Below are positions 45,717 through 54,410 of a stretch of 64,000 nucleotides of DNA, in pieces. Source of the DNA: Coprobacillus sp. CAG:698. Its GTDB lineage: Bacteria > Bacillota_I > Bacilli_A > ML615J-28 > CAG-698. Each line of letters begins with the position of its first letter. Position 1 is the first letter of the stretch. The notes beneath the pieces are model-generated. The model was not told where the DNA came from, did not search any database, and saw nothing but the letters and a program-made list of their open reading frames with translations. Location of the stretch: the NCBI GenBank assembly GCA_000431235.1, contig HF988712.1, positions 8,036 through 72,035 of the forward strand, given 5' to 3'. The translations under genes were made by a program, and so were the position numbers.

Positions 45717-46506
45717 TAAAATAGTCCTCAATTCTTTTAATAGCTGATAAAGCCATATGCAAATATTCTTTTTCATTTAAAGTTTTATTCAAATAATAAT
45801 CTGATTTAGAGTTAATAATTTCTAAAGTTAATTGACCATCATAATTTATTTTCTTTAACTTATACATAACCTTTTTAAAGTCAATATTACCCATAAAAGG
45901 TATTAAGTGTTCATCATTTTCTCCATGATTATCATGTAAATGCAAACACTTAATTAATCCTTTATATTTTTCAAAATCATAACTTTCAATATTTTTTGTG
46001 AAGCAATTTGCATGGCCACTATCGAAACAACATATTAAATATTTAGATTTTACATTTGCTAAAGTTTCATCTAAATATTCTAAATATCTAAGATTTTCAA
46101 GTGCTAAATAAACATTGTATTTCTCACATTCACTCAATATTTCTAAGATACGCTCAAAACCTATTTTATTAATTGGTGGTGGCGTAAGCGATTGTGATAA
46201 ATGAAAGACAACTTTGTCAATGTGTTTTTCGCTAGCTATTCTAATCCATTTTTTTATCGTTTTCACGTATTCTCTTGCTTTAACGTTTTGCATTTCATCA
46301 TCTATCCAAAGTAAATTACATACTTTTTGAAATGGCAAATGAATTGTTTCCACGTTTAAACCATATTTAACCGCCATAGCATATTTTTCCTCAAATAGAG
46401 AATCAGCAAATAAAAATACTCCATCAAAACCTGTTTCTTTGATAAGCTTTGCTTTTTCTTCAATTGAAGAGTTATATCCATAGTCAAAAAATATATTCTT
46501 TTTCAT
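45706..46506 (-). CDS. Xylose-isomerase-like TIM-barrel protein (sugar phosphate isomerase/epimerase), copy A
   Basis: A 266-aa TIM barrel of the AP-endonuclease-2 family. Metal-binding positions can be seen: VVFHLSQS, LALENLRYLE (Glu), CCFDSGHANCF (Asp, His), CLHLHDNHGENDEH and LTLEIINSK (Glu). These fit sugar isomerases/epimerases and related hydrolases. The neighbour is a second protein of the same fold and the two may form a short pathway or act on related substrates. The gene overlaps the U32 gene by 11 bases. The substrate is unknown. Confidence 0.85.
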   Translation of the reverse strand: MKKNIFFDYGYNSSIEEKAKLIKETGFDGVFLFADSLFEEKYAMAVKYGLNVETIHLPFQKVCNLLWIDDEMQNVKAREYVKTIKKWIRIASEKHIDKVVFHLSQSLTPPPINKIGFERILEILSECEKYNVYLALENLRYLEYLDETLANVKSKYLICCFDSGHANCFTKNIESYDFEKYKGLIKCLHLHDNHGENDEHLIPFMGNIDFKKVMYKLKKINYDGQLTLEIINSKSDYYLNKTLNEKEYLHMALSAIKRIEDYFNEA

Positions 46507-46517
46507 AGTCTATACCT

Positions 46518-47312
46518 TTACTTATAATACTTATCATAAATATCAATATCTTTAGCATATTCGATTAAATCTGTGTACTTTTTAAACAAAACTTCCATAC
46601 AATGTAATTCATGATAAGAAATCTTGTTCAATGCTTTAAAGACACTTACAAAATCAATAGTTCCTGAATTAACGCGCTTATGTTCATCGGTCTTACCAGA
46701 ATTATCACTGAAATGCATATGATATAAATAATCACTTAATAAATCAATATATTCAATTATTTCATAATCACTAACATGTGCATGACCTGTATCTAAAATA
46801 AACTTGATGTTAGTAGAATGAATCATTTTAATAATATAAAGAATTTCTTCAGGACTATATCCAAGTTCATTATACCCTGGCATATTTTCAATCATAATAA
46901 ACATGCCATATTTTAAAGCATAGTTACAAAGGTCTTTAACAACTTTTATAACTTCATTCACAGCATTTTCTCTTGAGATTTCTAAAGGATAACTTCCTAG
47001 ATGTAGTGTTAATTTCTTTACGCCAAACATGTTAGCATAATCGATTGCATCACACATTCTTTGATAAACCTCACCTTTATTCGACCCTAATAAATCATTA
47101 TTATGACCATGAGGCAAGTGCAAAACCACCTCTGGATGACATTTTTCGATTGATCTTTTAACACGTGAACTATATAATTCTTTTTGTTCTAACGATACAT
47201 TATAAGGATAAAATAATTCAATTCCTTGGTATAAGCCCTTTTCAAGTATTTCTTCGTAGCCATCAAAATCTTCATTTGTACGCATACAATTAATTGTAAA
47301 ACATTTTTTCAT
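46518..47312 (-). CDS. Xylose-isomerase-like TIM-barrel protein, copy B
   Basis: A 264-aa TIM barrel related to copy A. It shows LTLHLGS, MIENMPGYNELGYSPEEI (Glu), FILDTGHAHVSDY (Asp, His), MHFSDNSGKTDEHKRVNSGTIDF and HCMEVLF (Glu) as metal ligands in the family order. It is only distantly similar to copy A, so this is not a recent duplication. It starts 3 bases after the ABC-F stop and 11 bases before copy A. Either an epimerase/isomerase or an endonuclease-IV-like hydrolase is possible; the sugar enzyme is more likely by context. Confidence 0.82.
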   Translation of the reverse strand: MKKCFTINCMRTNEDFDGYEEILEKGLYQGIELFYPYNVSLEQKELYSSRVKRSIEKCHPEVVLHLPHGHNNDLLGSNKGEVYQRMCDAIDYANMFGVKKLTLHLGSYPLEISRENAVNEVIKVVKDLCNYALKYGMFIMIENMPGYNELGYSPEEILYIIKMIHSTNIKFILDTGHAHVSDYEIIEYIDLLSDYLYHMHFSDNSGKTDEHKRVNSGTIDFVSVFKALNKISYHELHCMEVLFKKYTDLIEYAKDIDIYDKYYK

Positions 47313-47315
47313 ATT

Positions 47316-49046
47316 CTAAACATCTGCCTTTTCTGATAAATATTCCCATCGTAACATTTTTTCTTCTAAATGTGTCTCAATAATTTTCTTTTGTTCCATT
47401 AGATTTTTACATTTTTCATAGTCACTATAATGAATATTTATTTCATTATTTATTCTATCAAGTTGGCTTTCAAGATCATTTATTTCATCAAGAATAGTAC
47501 TATATTCTTTTTCTTCTTTGAAAGTTAATTTTACCTTTTTAGGACTTGATTCACGTTTTTCTACTTTATTTTTAATTTTAGTTTCTTTAATATTTTCTAT
47601 AATTTCAAGATAATTTGAGTAATTACCATTATACATATTAAACTTACCATCATTAATTTCAAATATTGTATCAACAGTTTTATCAAGTAAAAACCTGTCA
47701 TGACTAGCAATAATTACAATACCTTCAAACGAAAGCAAATAGTCTTCTAAAATGGTCAATGTTGTAATATCAAGATCATTTGTTGGTTCATCAAATAATA
47801 GTACATTAGGTGATTTCATCAAAACACCTAATAAAATTAAACGTCTTTTTTCACCACCAGATAACTTTTTAATATATACGTAAGGATCAAATAAAAAGTT
47901 TTCTAACATTTGGGTTGAGGAAATAGTTCCATTCTTTGTTCTGACAACACTAGCAATATCGTTTATATAATCTATTGCCCTAATGTTAGGATTTAACTCA
48001 ATATTTTCCTGACGAAAATAACCAAATTTTATTGTTTGTCCTACTTCAATAGTACCTTTTGTAGGATGTATATCTCCACAAATTAAGTTCAAAAAAGTAG
48101 ACTTTCCAGCACCATTTTTACCAATTAAACCAATACGGGCATCTTTATTCAAATTAAAAGAAACATTCTCAAATAAGGGTTTTTCATAGCCATAAGAGAC
48201 ATTTATAAATTCAATAGTTTTATTTCCAAGTCTTGAATAACTACTATCAATTTCAATTTTTTTATCTTGAATAGTTTTTATATTAGATAATTCTTCATAT
48301 TTTTCAATTCTTTTTTTATCTTTAGTCGCACGAGCTTGGGGACCTCTTTTAATCCATTCATATTCTTTTCTTAAGAAAGAATTGATTTTACGCATTGCTG
48401 CTCTATTATAATCTTCTCGTTCAGCCTTTAGTTCTAAATAGCGTGAATAATTAGCTTCATATTCATATATTTTCCCATGATCTAATTCAATTATTCTATT
48501 GACTACTTTTTCTAAAAAATAACGATCATGAGTGACAAGTAAAATTGCTTTATTCAATTTAATTAAATATTTTTCTAACCATTCAATTATCTCACAATCC
48601 AGATGGTTAGTTGGCTCATCAAGAATTAATAAATCACATGGTTTCGAAAGTGCTGCACCTAAAGACAACTTTCTCTTTGTTCCTCCAGATAATTCACATA
48701 TTTTCTTTTCAAAATCATTTATTTCGAGTTTTGTAAGGATAGATTTAGCTTCATGCAAAGCAATTTCATTGTTATCTATCACTTTTGATATAAACTGCAT
48801 AATAGTTTGATTTTCATCAATCGCAAATTCTTGGGGCATATAACTAATTTTAACATTGCCTATTTTCTCACAGTCTCCACTTTCAGGATCCTTTTGAAAA
48901 GCAATAATTGAAAGTAGTGTACTCTTTCCCGTACCATTAACTCCTATAAGACCTATTTTATCGCCTTTTTCGATTGAAAATGATACATCATCAAGTAGTA
49001 ATTTTTCGCCATAGTGACATTTTAAATTATGGACATTTAATAACAT
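47316..49046 (-). CDS. ABC-F family ATPase, Uup-like
   Basis: A 576-aa soluble protein with two ABC domains and no membrane part. Walker A motifs are GVNGTGKST and GKNGAGKST, signatures LSGGTKRKLSLG and LSGGEKRRLILLG, and Walker B regions LLILDEPTNHLD and LLFDEPTNDLD. The linker between the domains is the P-site tRNA interaction motif region, and a Lys/Glu-rich coiled coil ends the protein as in Uup. ABC-F proteins act on the ribosome to relieve stalling or protect it from antibiotics; this one looks like the housekeeping Uup type. It is first in an eight-gene operon with its own promoter. Confidence 0.9.
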   Translation of the reverse strand: MLLNVHNLKCHYGEKLLLDDVSFSIEKGDKIGLIGVNGTGKSTLLSIIAFQKDPESGDCEKIGNVKISYMPQEFAIDENQTIMQFISKVIDNNEIALHEAKSILTKLEINDFEKKICELSGGTKRKLSLGAALSKPCDLLILDEPTNHLDCEIIEWLEKYLIKLNKAILLVTHDRYFLEKVVNRIIELDHGKIYEYEANYSRYLELKAEREDYNRAAMRKINSFLRKEYEWIKRGPQARATKDKKRIEKYEELSNIKTIQDKKIEIDSSYSRLGNKTIEFINVSYGYEKPLFENVSFNLNKDARIGLIGKNGAGKSTFLNLICGDIHPTKGTIEVGQTIKFGYFRQENIELNPNIRAIDYINDIASVVRTKNGTISSTQMLENFLFDPYVYIKKLSGGEKRRLILLGVLMKSPNVLLFDEPTNDLDITTLTILEDYLLSFEGIVIIASHDRFLLDKTVDTIFEINDGKFNMYNGNYSNYLEIIENIKETKIKNKVEKRESSPKKVKLTFKEEKEYSTILDEINDLESQLDRINNEINIHYSDYEKCKNLMEQKKIIETHLEEKMLRWEYLSEKADV

Positions 49047-49080
49047 ACTATAACCTCTAGTAAATATTTTTCTTCATTAT

Positions 49081-49109
49081 ATTATATCATTTTTTTTAAT
49101 GTTTGTTAA
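49081..49109 (-). promoter_or_regulatory. Promoter of the eight-gene ABC-F operon
   Basis: On the minus strand TTAACA (49104-49109) and TATAAT (49081-49086, extended by TGA) are 17 bp apart, about 35 bases before the ATG at 49046. Confidence 0.7.
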
Positions 49110-49151
49110 TAACCTATTTATAAATGAAAATGTTTTATGAACATATTTAAA

Positions 49152-49175
49152 AAAAGTGATCATTAAAGTCCACTT
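49152..49175 (-). terminator. Weak terminator after the GDPD gene
   Basis: AAGTG pairs with CACTT with a loosely paired centre, followed on the minus strand by TTTTTTT, 11 bases after the gene. Confidence 0.45.
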
Positions 49176-49185
49176 ATAATTAATT

Positions 49186-49950
49186 TTATCTTTTGTTACT
49201 AATAACATCTAAAGCTAAGTCAGGGTAGTTTGTAACTAAACCATCAACTTTAGCCTTATAAACCATTTTATTCATTATCTTTGCATCGTTTACAGTCCAC
49301 ACATAAACATCTTTATTGCGTTTATGCATTCTCTTGACAAATCCTAAAATAACCAAACGATAGTGAGGAGAAACAGCATCACAATTACTTCGTCTAATTT
49401 TAGCATTAGGAAATATTTCCCCAAACCTTGAAAAGATTCCATATTTTGGTTTTTCTGCTCCTATTAATAGTATTGCAAAAATATCTTTATTTATTTCTTT
49501 CACACGTTTTATAACTAACTCTGAAAAAGATCTAATTTGAAACTCATCTACTGACAAATGTGAAAGAATCAAATTAACGATTTCTTCTTCATAACCTTCT
49601 TCTTTTATTTCAATATCAAGAAGAATTTTACCTTTATATTTTATTAGTACGTCTTCTAAAAGTGGCATTGTGAAGTGCATATCAAAATGATAATTTTCCT
49701 CTTGAACCATTGGAATTTCATTTTCCGTTGTTTCATTTAAAAGTTCTTCATATGTCATTTTATTAATACTGACACCATGAAATGTTGGATCATGAACGAC
49801 AACTATTTTGCCGTCTTTTGTCTTTCTAATATCTAATTCAATAGCGTCAGCTTTAAGTTCAATAGCTTTATCAAAAGCTTTCATCGTGTTTTGATGTTCA
49901 TATCCAGATGCACCACGATGTGCCTCAACAATAACTTTATTAAATTTCAT
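49186..49950 (-). CDS. Glycerophosphodiester phosphodiesterase
   Basis: Cleaves glycerophosphodiesters to glycerol-3-phosphate and an alcohol. The family start EAHRGASGYEHQNTMKAF holds the catalytic His and Arg, and the AIELDIRKTKDGKIVVVHDPT block the metal Glu/Asp and second His; LLDIEIKEE follows, then VYVWTVND near the end. At 254 aa with no signal peptide it should be cytosolic. It is the last gene of a unit that starts at 52884 and follows the CHAP amidase by 15 bases. A part in lipid or teichoic-acid turnover is likely. Confidence 0.93.
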   Translation of the reverse strand: MKFNKVIVEAHRGASGYEHQNTMKAFDKAIELKADAIELDIRKTKDGKIVVVHDPTFHGVSINKMTYEELLNETTENEIPMVQEENYHFDMHFTMPLLEDVLIKYKGKILLDIEIKEEGYEEEIVNLILSHLSVDEFQIRSFSELVIKRVKEINKDIFAILLIGAEKPKYGIFSRFGEIFPNAKIRRSNCDAVSPHYRLVILGFVKRMHKRNKDVYVWTVNDAKIMNKMVYKAKVDGLVTNYPDLALDVISNKR

Positions 49951-49965
49951 TAGTTTTTCCTTTCT

Positions 49966-51954
49966 TTATTTATATTTAGGAATGCCATATCCAGTAATTG
50001 TATGATAATCAAGAGGATAAGATCTTCTTGCAACCATATCAGAAGTATTGCCTTCTAATGTATAAACATATCCACCGCTGCATCCTGTGACAATTCCTGT
50101 ATGACCTGCTCCATCATCTAAGAAGAAAATTATATCTCCTGCTTTAGGTGTATATGATCCTTTTAATCCATAACAATCATGTTCGATAAACCATTTCCAT
50201 CCTGCAGTACATCCACAATAAAATGGGATTACATCTGTACCTATTCCTGAATAATGTGCACACCATGTAACAAACATTGCACACCAATCGCCGTCAGGAA
50301 TTCCATACCATATTCCATATTTAGTTTCCTTATTTGGAAGTTCTTTGTATCCAAGTTCACCCTCAGCAACTTTAATAAGTCTTTCAGCGTAGTTAACATC
50401 CATTCTGCCTTTAACATCAATGTACACACTACCTTTTATTGTATTATCATTTTTATTAGAAACAATTATTTTCGTCAATCCTTCTTCTTTGGTAATGATT
50501 TTTCCATTATCTAAAACATTAAGCATACTATTATTTGCCGAAGTGTATTTATAATTATCATATGATTTTAAACCTTCTACTTCTATAGTTATCATTTCTC
50601 CAACTTTATATGTTCTTTTGTTATCTGATAAAGATATAATAAGAGGTCCTTCGCTAGTTTCGCCATAATCATCTGTTGCTGTAGGCTTCTTGCGAATGTT
50701 TAATGTGCACTCTCCAACTAAATCTAAATATGTTTTCGATTCACATTTTAAAGTTACTACACCTTCCTTTTTGGCATAAACACAATCGTTAGAAACTGTA
50801 GCAATTTCTTGATTTGATGATGAAAAAACAAAATCATTTATATCATCTGTTAACAACTCAGATAAATTGCTAATTGATAAATATGTTGTTTTCAAAGCCA
50901 GAATATTAGGATTGAAAACAACTAATTTTGGCATAATGTTAGTTACTTTAAGGGCAACTGTTGCAAATACTGTTTCATCATCTACTAAAGCCACCTTAAC
51001 AATTACTGTTCCCGCCTTCTTGCCAATTATAAAATTATCTTTTACATAGGCTAATGATTCATCGTTAACACTTATCTTATATTCAGTTCCCAATGCATAG
51101 TTGACTACCGATATTTTTGCAGATGAACCAATTACAAATTCACTAACATCAGTTTCAATAATAGGTGTTTTTTCGTAAACATTAATTTTTATTTCTTGAT
51201 AAGAAGTGTTATCTTCTTTTAAACTAAATGTTATTGTTGCAATTCCCGGGTTTAAAGCAACAAATCTTCCATCTTCAAATTTTAAAACATCATTATTATC
51301 AATTGTTATCTCTAACTCTTCTTTTTTATAATTATTAACATTATAATCAAATGTTTCAGAAATAACAAATGTCTTTTTTGTTAAGGTAATAGATGGATTA
51401 ACTAATCTTACATCAAAATCTAAAAAATCAACCAAATAATCATATTCATCATACACATATAAAGTAAACTTTTCCTTCTTTAAAAACATAAGAATGTAAT
51501 CTTCATCAATCTCTGCGCAACTTTCATCACTTAAAACAAATTTATAGTCATCACGATTTAGTTCTTCACCTATTAGAATTTCAACAGCATCATTAAAATA
51601 AAATACTTCTAAATCTGTATGTAAATTAATTGGTTTACAAGCCTTAACAATAGTCTTACGATAAACACTTCTTGTTTCACCTTCTATTTGCACAGTGATC
51701 TTTATCAGTGTCTCTTCATCGGTAGCTTGTCTATGTACTTCACCATCACTTAAAATTAATCCATTGTTAGATTCTATGTAATAATAAACATCTCTTCCAT
51801 CAATAACATCATGATTTGAAATATCTAAATTATTATATGTTTCATCATCTACTTCTATTTCTGAAAATGCCTTAGCAAATGTTTGATTAATGCTTGGCTT
51901 TGACAATACAAGACTACTTAATAATATATATATTATATAGAATAACTTTGTCAT
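49966..51954 (-). CDS. Secreted CHAP-domain amidase with Ig-like repeats
   Basis: A 662-aa exported protein. A signal peptide (about 1-28) is followed by five or six bacterial Ig-like repeats (seen as V/IxVxxExxPxI strands and xxVxSxNxEIATVS near residue 375) and a C-terminal CHAP domain from about residue 535. The catalytic Cys is in GDWCAMFVTWCAHYSG, the His in GHTGIVTGC and the Asn in EGNTS. CHAP enzymes cut peptide bonds in peptidoglycan or related substrates, so this is a cell-wall hydrolase or autolysin on an Ig-like stalk. Its ATG overlaps the previous stop by 4 bases. Confidence 0.9.
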   Translation of the reverse strand: MTKLFYIIYILLSSLVLSKPSINQTFAKAFSEIEVDDETYNNLDISNHDVIDGRDVYYYIESNNGLILSDGEVHRQATDEETLIKITVQIEGETRSVYRKTIVKACKPINLHTDLEVFYFNDAVEILIGEELNRDDYKFVLSDESCAEIDEDYILMFLKKEKFTLYVYDEYDYLVDFLDFDVRLVNPSITLTKKTFVISETFDYNVNNYKKEELEITIDNNDVLKFEDGRFVALNPGIATITFSLKEDNTSYQEIKINVYEKTPIIETDVSEFVIGSSAKISVVNYALGTEYKISVNDESLAYVKDNFIIGKKAGTVIVKVALVDDETVFATVALKVTNIMPKLVVFNPNILALKTTYLSISNLSELLTDDINDFVFSSSNQEIATVSNDCVYAKKEGVVTLKCESKTYLDLVGECTLNIRKKPTATDDYGETSEGPLIISLSDNKRTYKVGEMITIEVEGLKSYDNYKYTSANNSMLNVLDNGKIITKEEGLTKIIVSNKNDNTIKGSVYIDVKGRMDVNYAERLIKVAEGELGYKELPNKETKYGIWYGIPDGDWCAMFVTWCAHYSGIGTDVIPFYCGCTAGWKWFIEHDCYGLKGSYTPKAGDIIFFLDDGAGHTGIVTGCSGGYVYTLEGNTSDMVARRSYPLDYHTITGYGIPKYK

Positions 51955-52460
51955 TTGTTCACCTCATATTTTTTTATTTTTAAAGAAAAATAACTTTGGA
52001 ATGTTAATTTATCATACTTTTCAAAACCTAGTTTTGAAACATAAAAACATGTTTCTCTGTCAACAAAAATATATATTGAATCATCATTTTCAATTATTCT
52101 TTTAACTTTGTTATTTTTAAAATTATATTCTTTACTTTTATCTTTATAAATAATTTTTACCTTAAACGAATCTTCATTAAAATCATAATCATAAATAAAA
52201 CCATCATCTTCTTTTTTGAAAAGGACATCAACAGTTTGTTTTATTTTTCTTCGTGATAATAATTCAATAAGAAATGGGAAGCCAATCATTATAACTATAA
52301 ATACACTCATAAAAATGTATTTTTCAAGATAAATTAAAAACAGAACAAATAGAGCCATAAGAATTTCGTATATTGTAATAAAAGGTGTAAAATAATATTT
52401 ATAAATAAGTTTATTACACTCTAGGAAATGTTCTTTTTTTACGTATGTTGTATTAATCAT
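51951..52460 (-). CDS. YcxB-like membrane protein
   Basis: A 169-aa protein with two membrane segments (about 30-70) and a C-terminal beta-rich part (FKVKIIYKDKSKEYNF ... SIYIFVDRETCFYVSKLGF) in the style of the YcxB family, whose function is unknown. The ATG at 52460 is preferred over 52472 because of a GAGGAT site and an 8-base overlap with the ydcF-like stop (ATGATTAA). It lies between the YdcF-like gene and the CHAP amidase in one transcript. Confidence 0.65.
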   Translation of the reverse strand: MINTTYVKKEHFLECNKLIYKYYFTPFITIYEILMALFVLFLIYLEKYIFMSVFIVIMIGFPFLIELLSRRKIKQTVDVLFKKEDDGFIYDYDFNEDSFKVKIIYKDKSKEYNFKNNKVKRIIENDDSIYIFVDRETCFYVSKLGFEKYDKLTFQSYFSLKIKKYEVNK

Positions 52461-52884
52461 AGTAATCCTCACAGTCTGTATACATCATAAGCTTTATATT
52501 TCTTTTTCCAATAGCATCAGCAAAATACTTCATTGTATTATAACTAACCTTACTAAAATGTTCTACTGTTGATATAACAATTATTACATCAGCTTTCAAA
52601 TCAATAGCAATTGGAACAGAAAACAATGCATTTTCATATGTTGAGTCGGATTTATTTTCTTCATAAATTATATTCTCTGGTACACCTTTATTGATTAAAT
52701 ACTTTTTCATCATATCTGCTTCAGAAGCGTTAACCTTGGGATTAGCTACACCACCAGAAACAATAATTTTATCAAAAAAATTTTGCTTGTAAAGTTCATA
52801 TGTCATTTCTAGTCTTTTAATCATCATCTTAGTTAATGAACCATCATCATTAATTCTATTTCCTAAAGTTATTGCTACTTTCAT
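52453..52884 (-). CDS. YdcF/DUF218-like protein
   Basis: A 143-aa soluble alpha/beta protein with the DUF218 pattern: an N-terminal strand with LGNRI, the KIIVSGG strand-loop, NASEADMMKKYLINKGVP, ENKSDSTYENA and VIIVISTVEHFSK. The family includes YdcF, which binds S-adenosylmethionine in E. coli, and SanA/ElyC envelope proteins; this one lacks a membrane segment. It is first in the transcript with the YcxB-like, CHAP and GDPD genes, which suggests an envelope role. The precise function is unknown. Confidence 0.85.
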   Translation of the reverse strand: MKVAITLGNRINDDGSLTKMMIKRLEMTYELYKQNFFDKIIVSGGVANPKVNASEADMMKKYLINKGVPENIIYEENKSDSTYENALFSVPIAIDLKADVIIVISTVEHFSKVSYNTMKYFADAIGKRNIKLMMYTDCEDYYD

Positions 52885-52918
52885 AATGTGCCTCCATAAT
52901 TCATTGATTTATAAGGTA

Positions 52919-52947
52919 ATTATAACACTTTTACTAATTAAAGTAAA
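52919..52947 (-). promoter_or_regulatory. Promoter of the YdcF-CHAP-GDPD operon
   Basis: On the minus strand TTTACT (52942-52947) and TATAAT (52919-52924, extended by TGT) are 17 bp apart, with about 35 bases to the ATG. Confidence 0.7.
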
Positions 52948-52967
52948 TCATAATTTCTTTATTTAAT

Positions 52968-52996
52968 TTGACAAATTATTAAAAAAATGTTAATAT
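52968..52996 (+). promoter_or_regulatory. Consensus promoter of the isochorismatase-like gene
   Basis: A perfect TTGACA (52968-52973) and TAATAT (52991-52996) are 17 bp apart. It is divergent from the YdcF promoter 20 bases away. Confidence 0.8.
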
Positions 52997-53051
52997 AAAA
53001 GTAATATAAAATATATATTATAGAAAGAGATAAAAGAAAGGACTGAATGTT

Positions 53052-53600
53052 ATGAAAAGATTATTAGTAATTATTGATATGGTTAATGGATTTGTAAAAG
53101 AGGGTAATCTTAGTGATAAGAAAATTAACAAAATCACTCCGTTTATAATATCTCATATAGAAGAATTCATTTCTAGTGGTGAACCAATTATCACATTCCG
53201 CGATTCTCATAGTGTAGATGATCCAGAAATGAAAGATTATCCATTACATTGTTTAAAAGGAACTTATGAAAGTTTATTAATAGATGAACTTACTCCTTAC
53301 AAAAAATACTTTTTCGACATCGAGAAAAATACAACAAATGGCTTTGAAACAAGTGCTTTTAAAGAATATATAAGCAAAAACTACTTTGACGAAATTTATG
53401 TTACAGGTTGCTGTACAGATATCTGCGTAGAAACATTTGCAGATTCTTTATTTAATTATATAAATAAAAATAATCTTCAAACGAAAATAATTGTTTTAGA
53501 AAACTGTGTATATACTTTTGATAGTAACACTCATAATGCTTTTAAATGCCATCAAGAGGCTCTCGATAGACTTAAGGCTAAAGGCATTATAGTAAAATAA
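53052..53600 (+). CDS. Isochorismatase-family cysteine hydrolase (nicotinamidase-like)
   Basis: A 182-aa enzyme with the fold of nicotinamidase. The triad can be seen: Asp in LLVIIDMVNGF (D9), Lys in the CLKGT stretch, and nucleophilic Cys in YVTGCCTDICVE. Metal-site positions (DSHS) are present. It may hydrolyse nicotinamide to nicotinate for NAD recycling or act on another amide. It has its own strong promoter and an AAAGGA site. Its 3' end is overlapped by the read-through end of the broken lipoprotein gene on the other strand, and its terminator lies directly after the stop. Confidence 0.88.
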   Translation: MKRLLVIIDMVNGFVKEGNLSDKKINKITPFIISHIEEFISSGEPIITFRDSHSVDDPEMKDYPLHCLKGTYESLLIDELTPYKKYFFDIEKNTTNGFETSAFKEYISKNYFDEIYVTGCCTDICVETFADSLFNYINKNNLQTKIIVLENCVYTFDSNTHNAFKCHQEALDRLKAKGIIVK

Positions 53601-54410
53601 AAAACCCTTTTGGGTTTTTTTTATATACATATCAATATTAGGTTTTTCATAGTTATCATATTTTACAATTGATGTAAGATTTTGCGTACAATTTGTTGTT
53701 CCTAAAACGGCAATATTAATACTATATTCTTGATAACTATCATAGCATAGAACTTCAAAATCTTTATTAAATTTTATTGTAAGAACAATCTTCTTAAACT
53801 TTGGGTAACTTCTAAGTGAACCAAATTCTTTCATTTGTATTTTTAACTTTTCTGTAGCTTCTTCTTTTAATTCTATTTCTAAAACAAACATATCGCCAAT
53901 TTTTCCTTTTTTTGAAGTAATTATTGTATTATCGTTAATAATTAAATCAAAAAAATTTTCTTTTGAGTGTATAATTCCAAAATCATCTAAATAAGCGTTT
54001 CTTGTTGTTAGTAAAATATCATTTTCATCACTTGATTTTTCAGAATCATAATATGAAACCAAATCCTTTGAGGAATATACTTTATGGTATCTACTTACAA
54101 TATATGATTTTGAGGAAATATCAGAAAACACATAATCTTTATCAAAGTATGTTTTTGTCTGTGTCTTTTGTTCATATTTGATTAATACTTTTGTGTTGGT
54201 TTTTCCTATTGTTTCTATGTAGTAATTATCTTTTTTATTTATTACATCTTGAATTTTAGCCATAATCTCAACTTCAGTCAATTGATTAATAATTTCATCA
54301 TCTGTTTGTTGAGGCTTATTTTCATTTGGATTAGTATTATCAGGATCATTATCACATGATACTAATCAAATACTTATCAGCAATAATAATGCAAGTTTTA
54401 AATTCTTCAT
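53496..54410 (-). pseudogene. Lipoprotein gene with an in-frame TGA in the signal peptide and an altered C-terminus
   Basis: From the ATG at 54410 the frame gives MKNLKLALLLLISI, then TGA, then LVSCDNDPDN, an obvious lipobox (LVSC). With TGG in place of TGA this would be a normal lipoprotein signal with Trp. The frame resumes as a 261-aa beta-rich protein of unknown family. At its other end it has no stop before the convergent gene; it reads through that gene's terminator and 105 bases of its coding sequence in antisense, so the natural end is probably lost too. The ATG overlaps the stop of the amidohydrolase gene (ATGA). UGA is a stop elsewhere here, so I call it a pseudogene. Confidence 0.65.
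53601..53622. terminator. Terminator of the isochorismatase-like gene
   Basis: AAAACCC pairs with GGGTTTT around TTTT, with eight Ts on the plus strand. It starts at the base after the stop codon. On the minus strand it is crossed by the frame of the broken lipoprotein gene. Confidence 0.85.

Noticed and set aside
53496..54410. In-frame TGA as evidence for genetic code 4 (UGA = Trp).
   Set aside because: Long genes such as secA and leuS have no internal TGA, Trp is TGG, RF2 is present, and the amidohydrolase gene ends on TGA.
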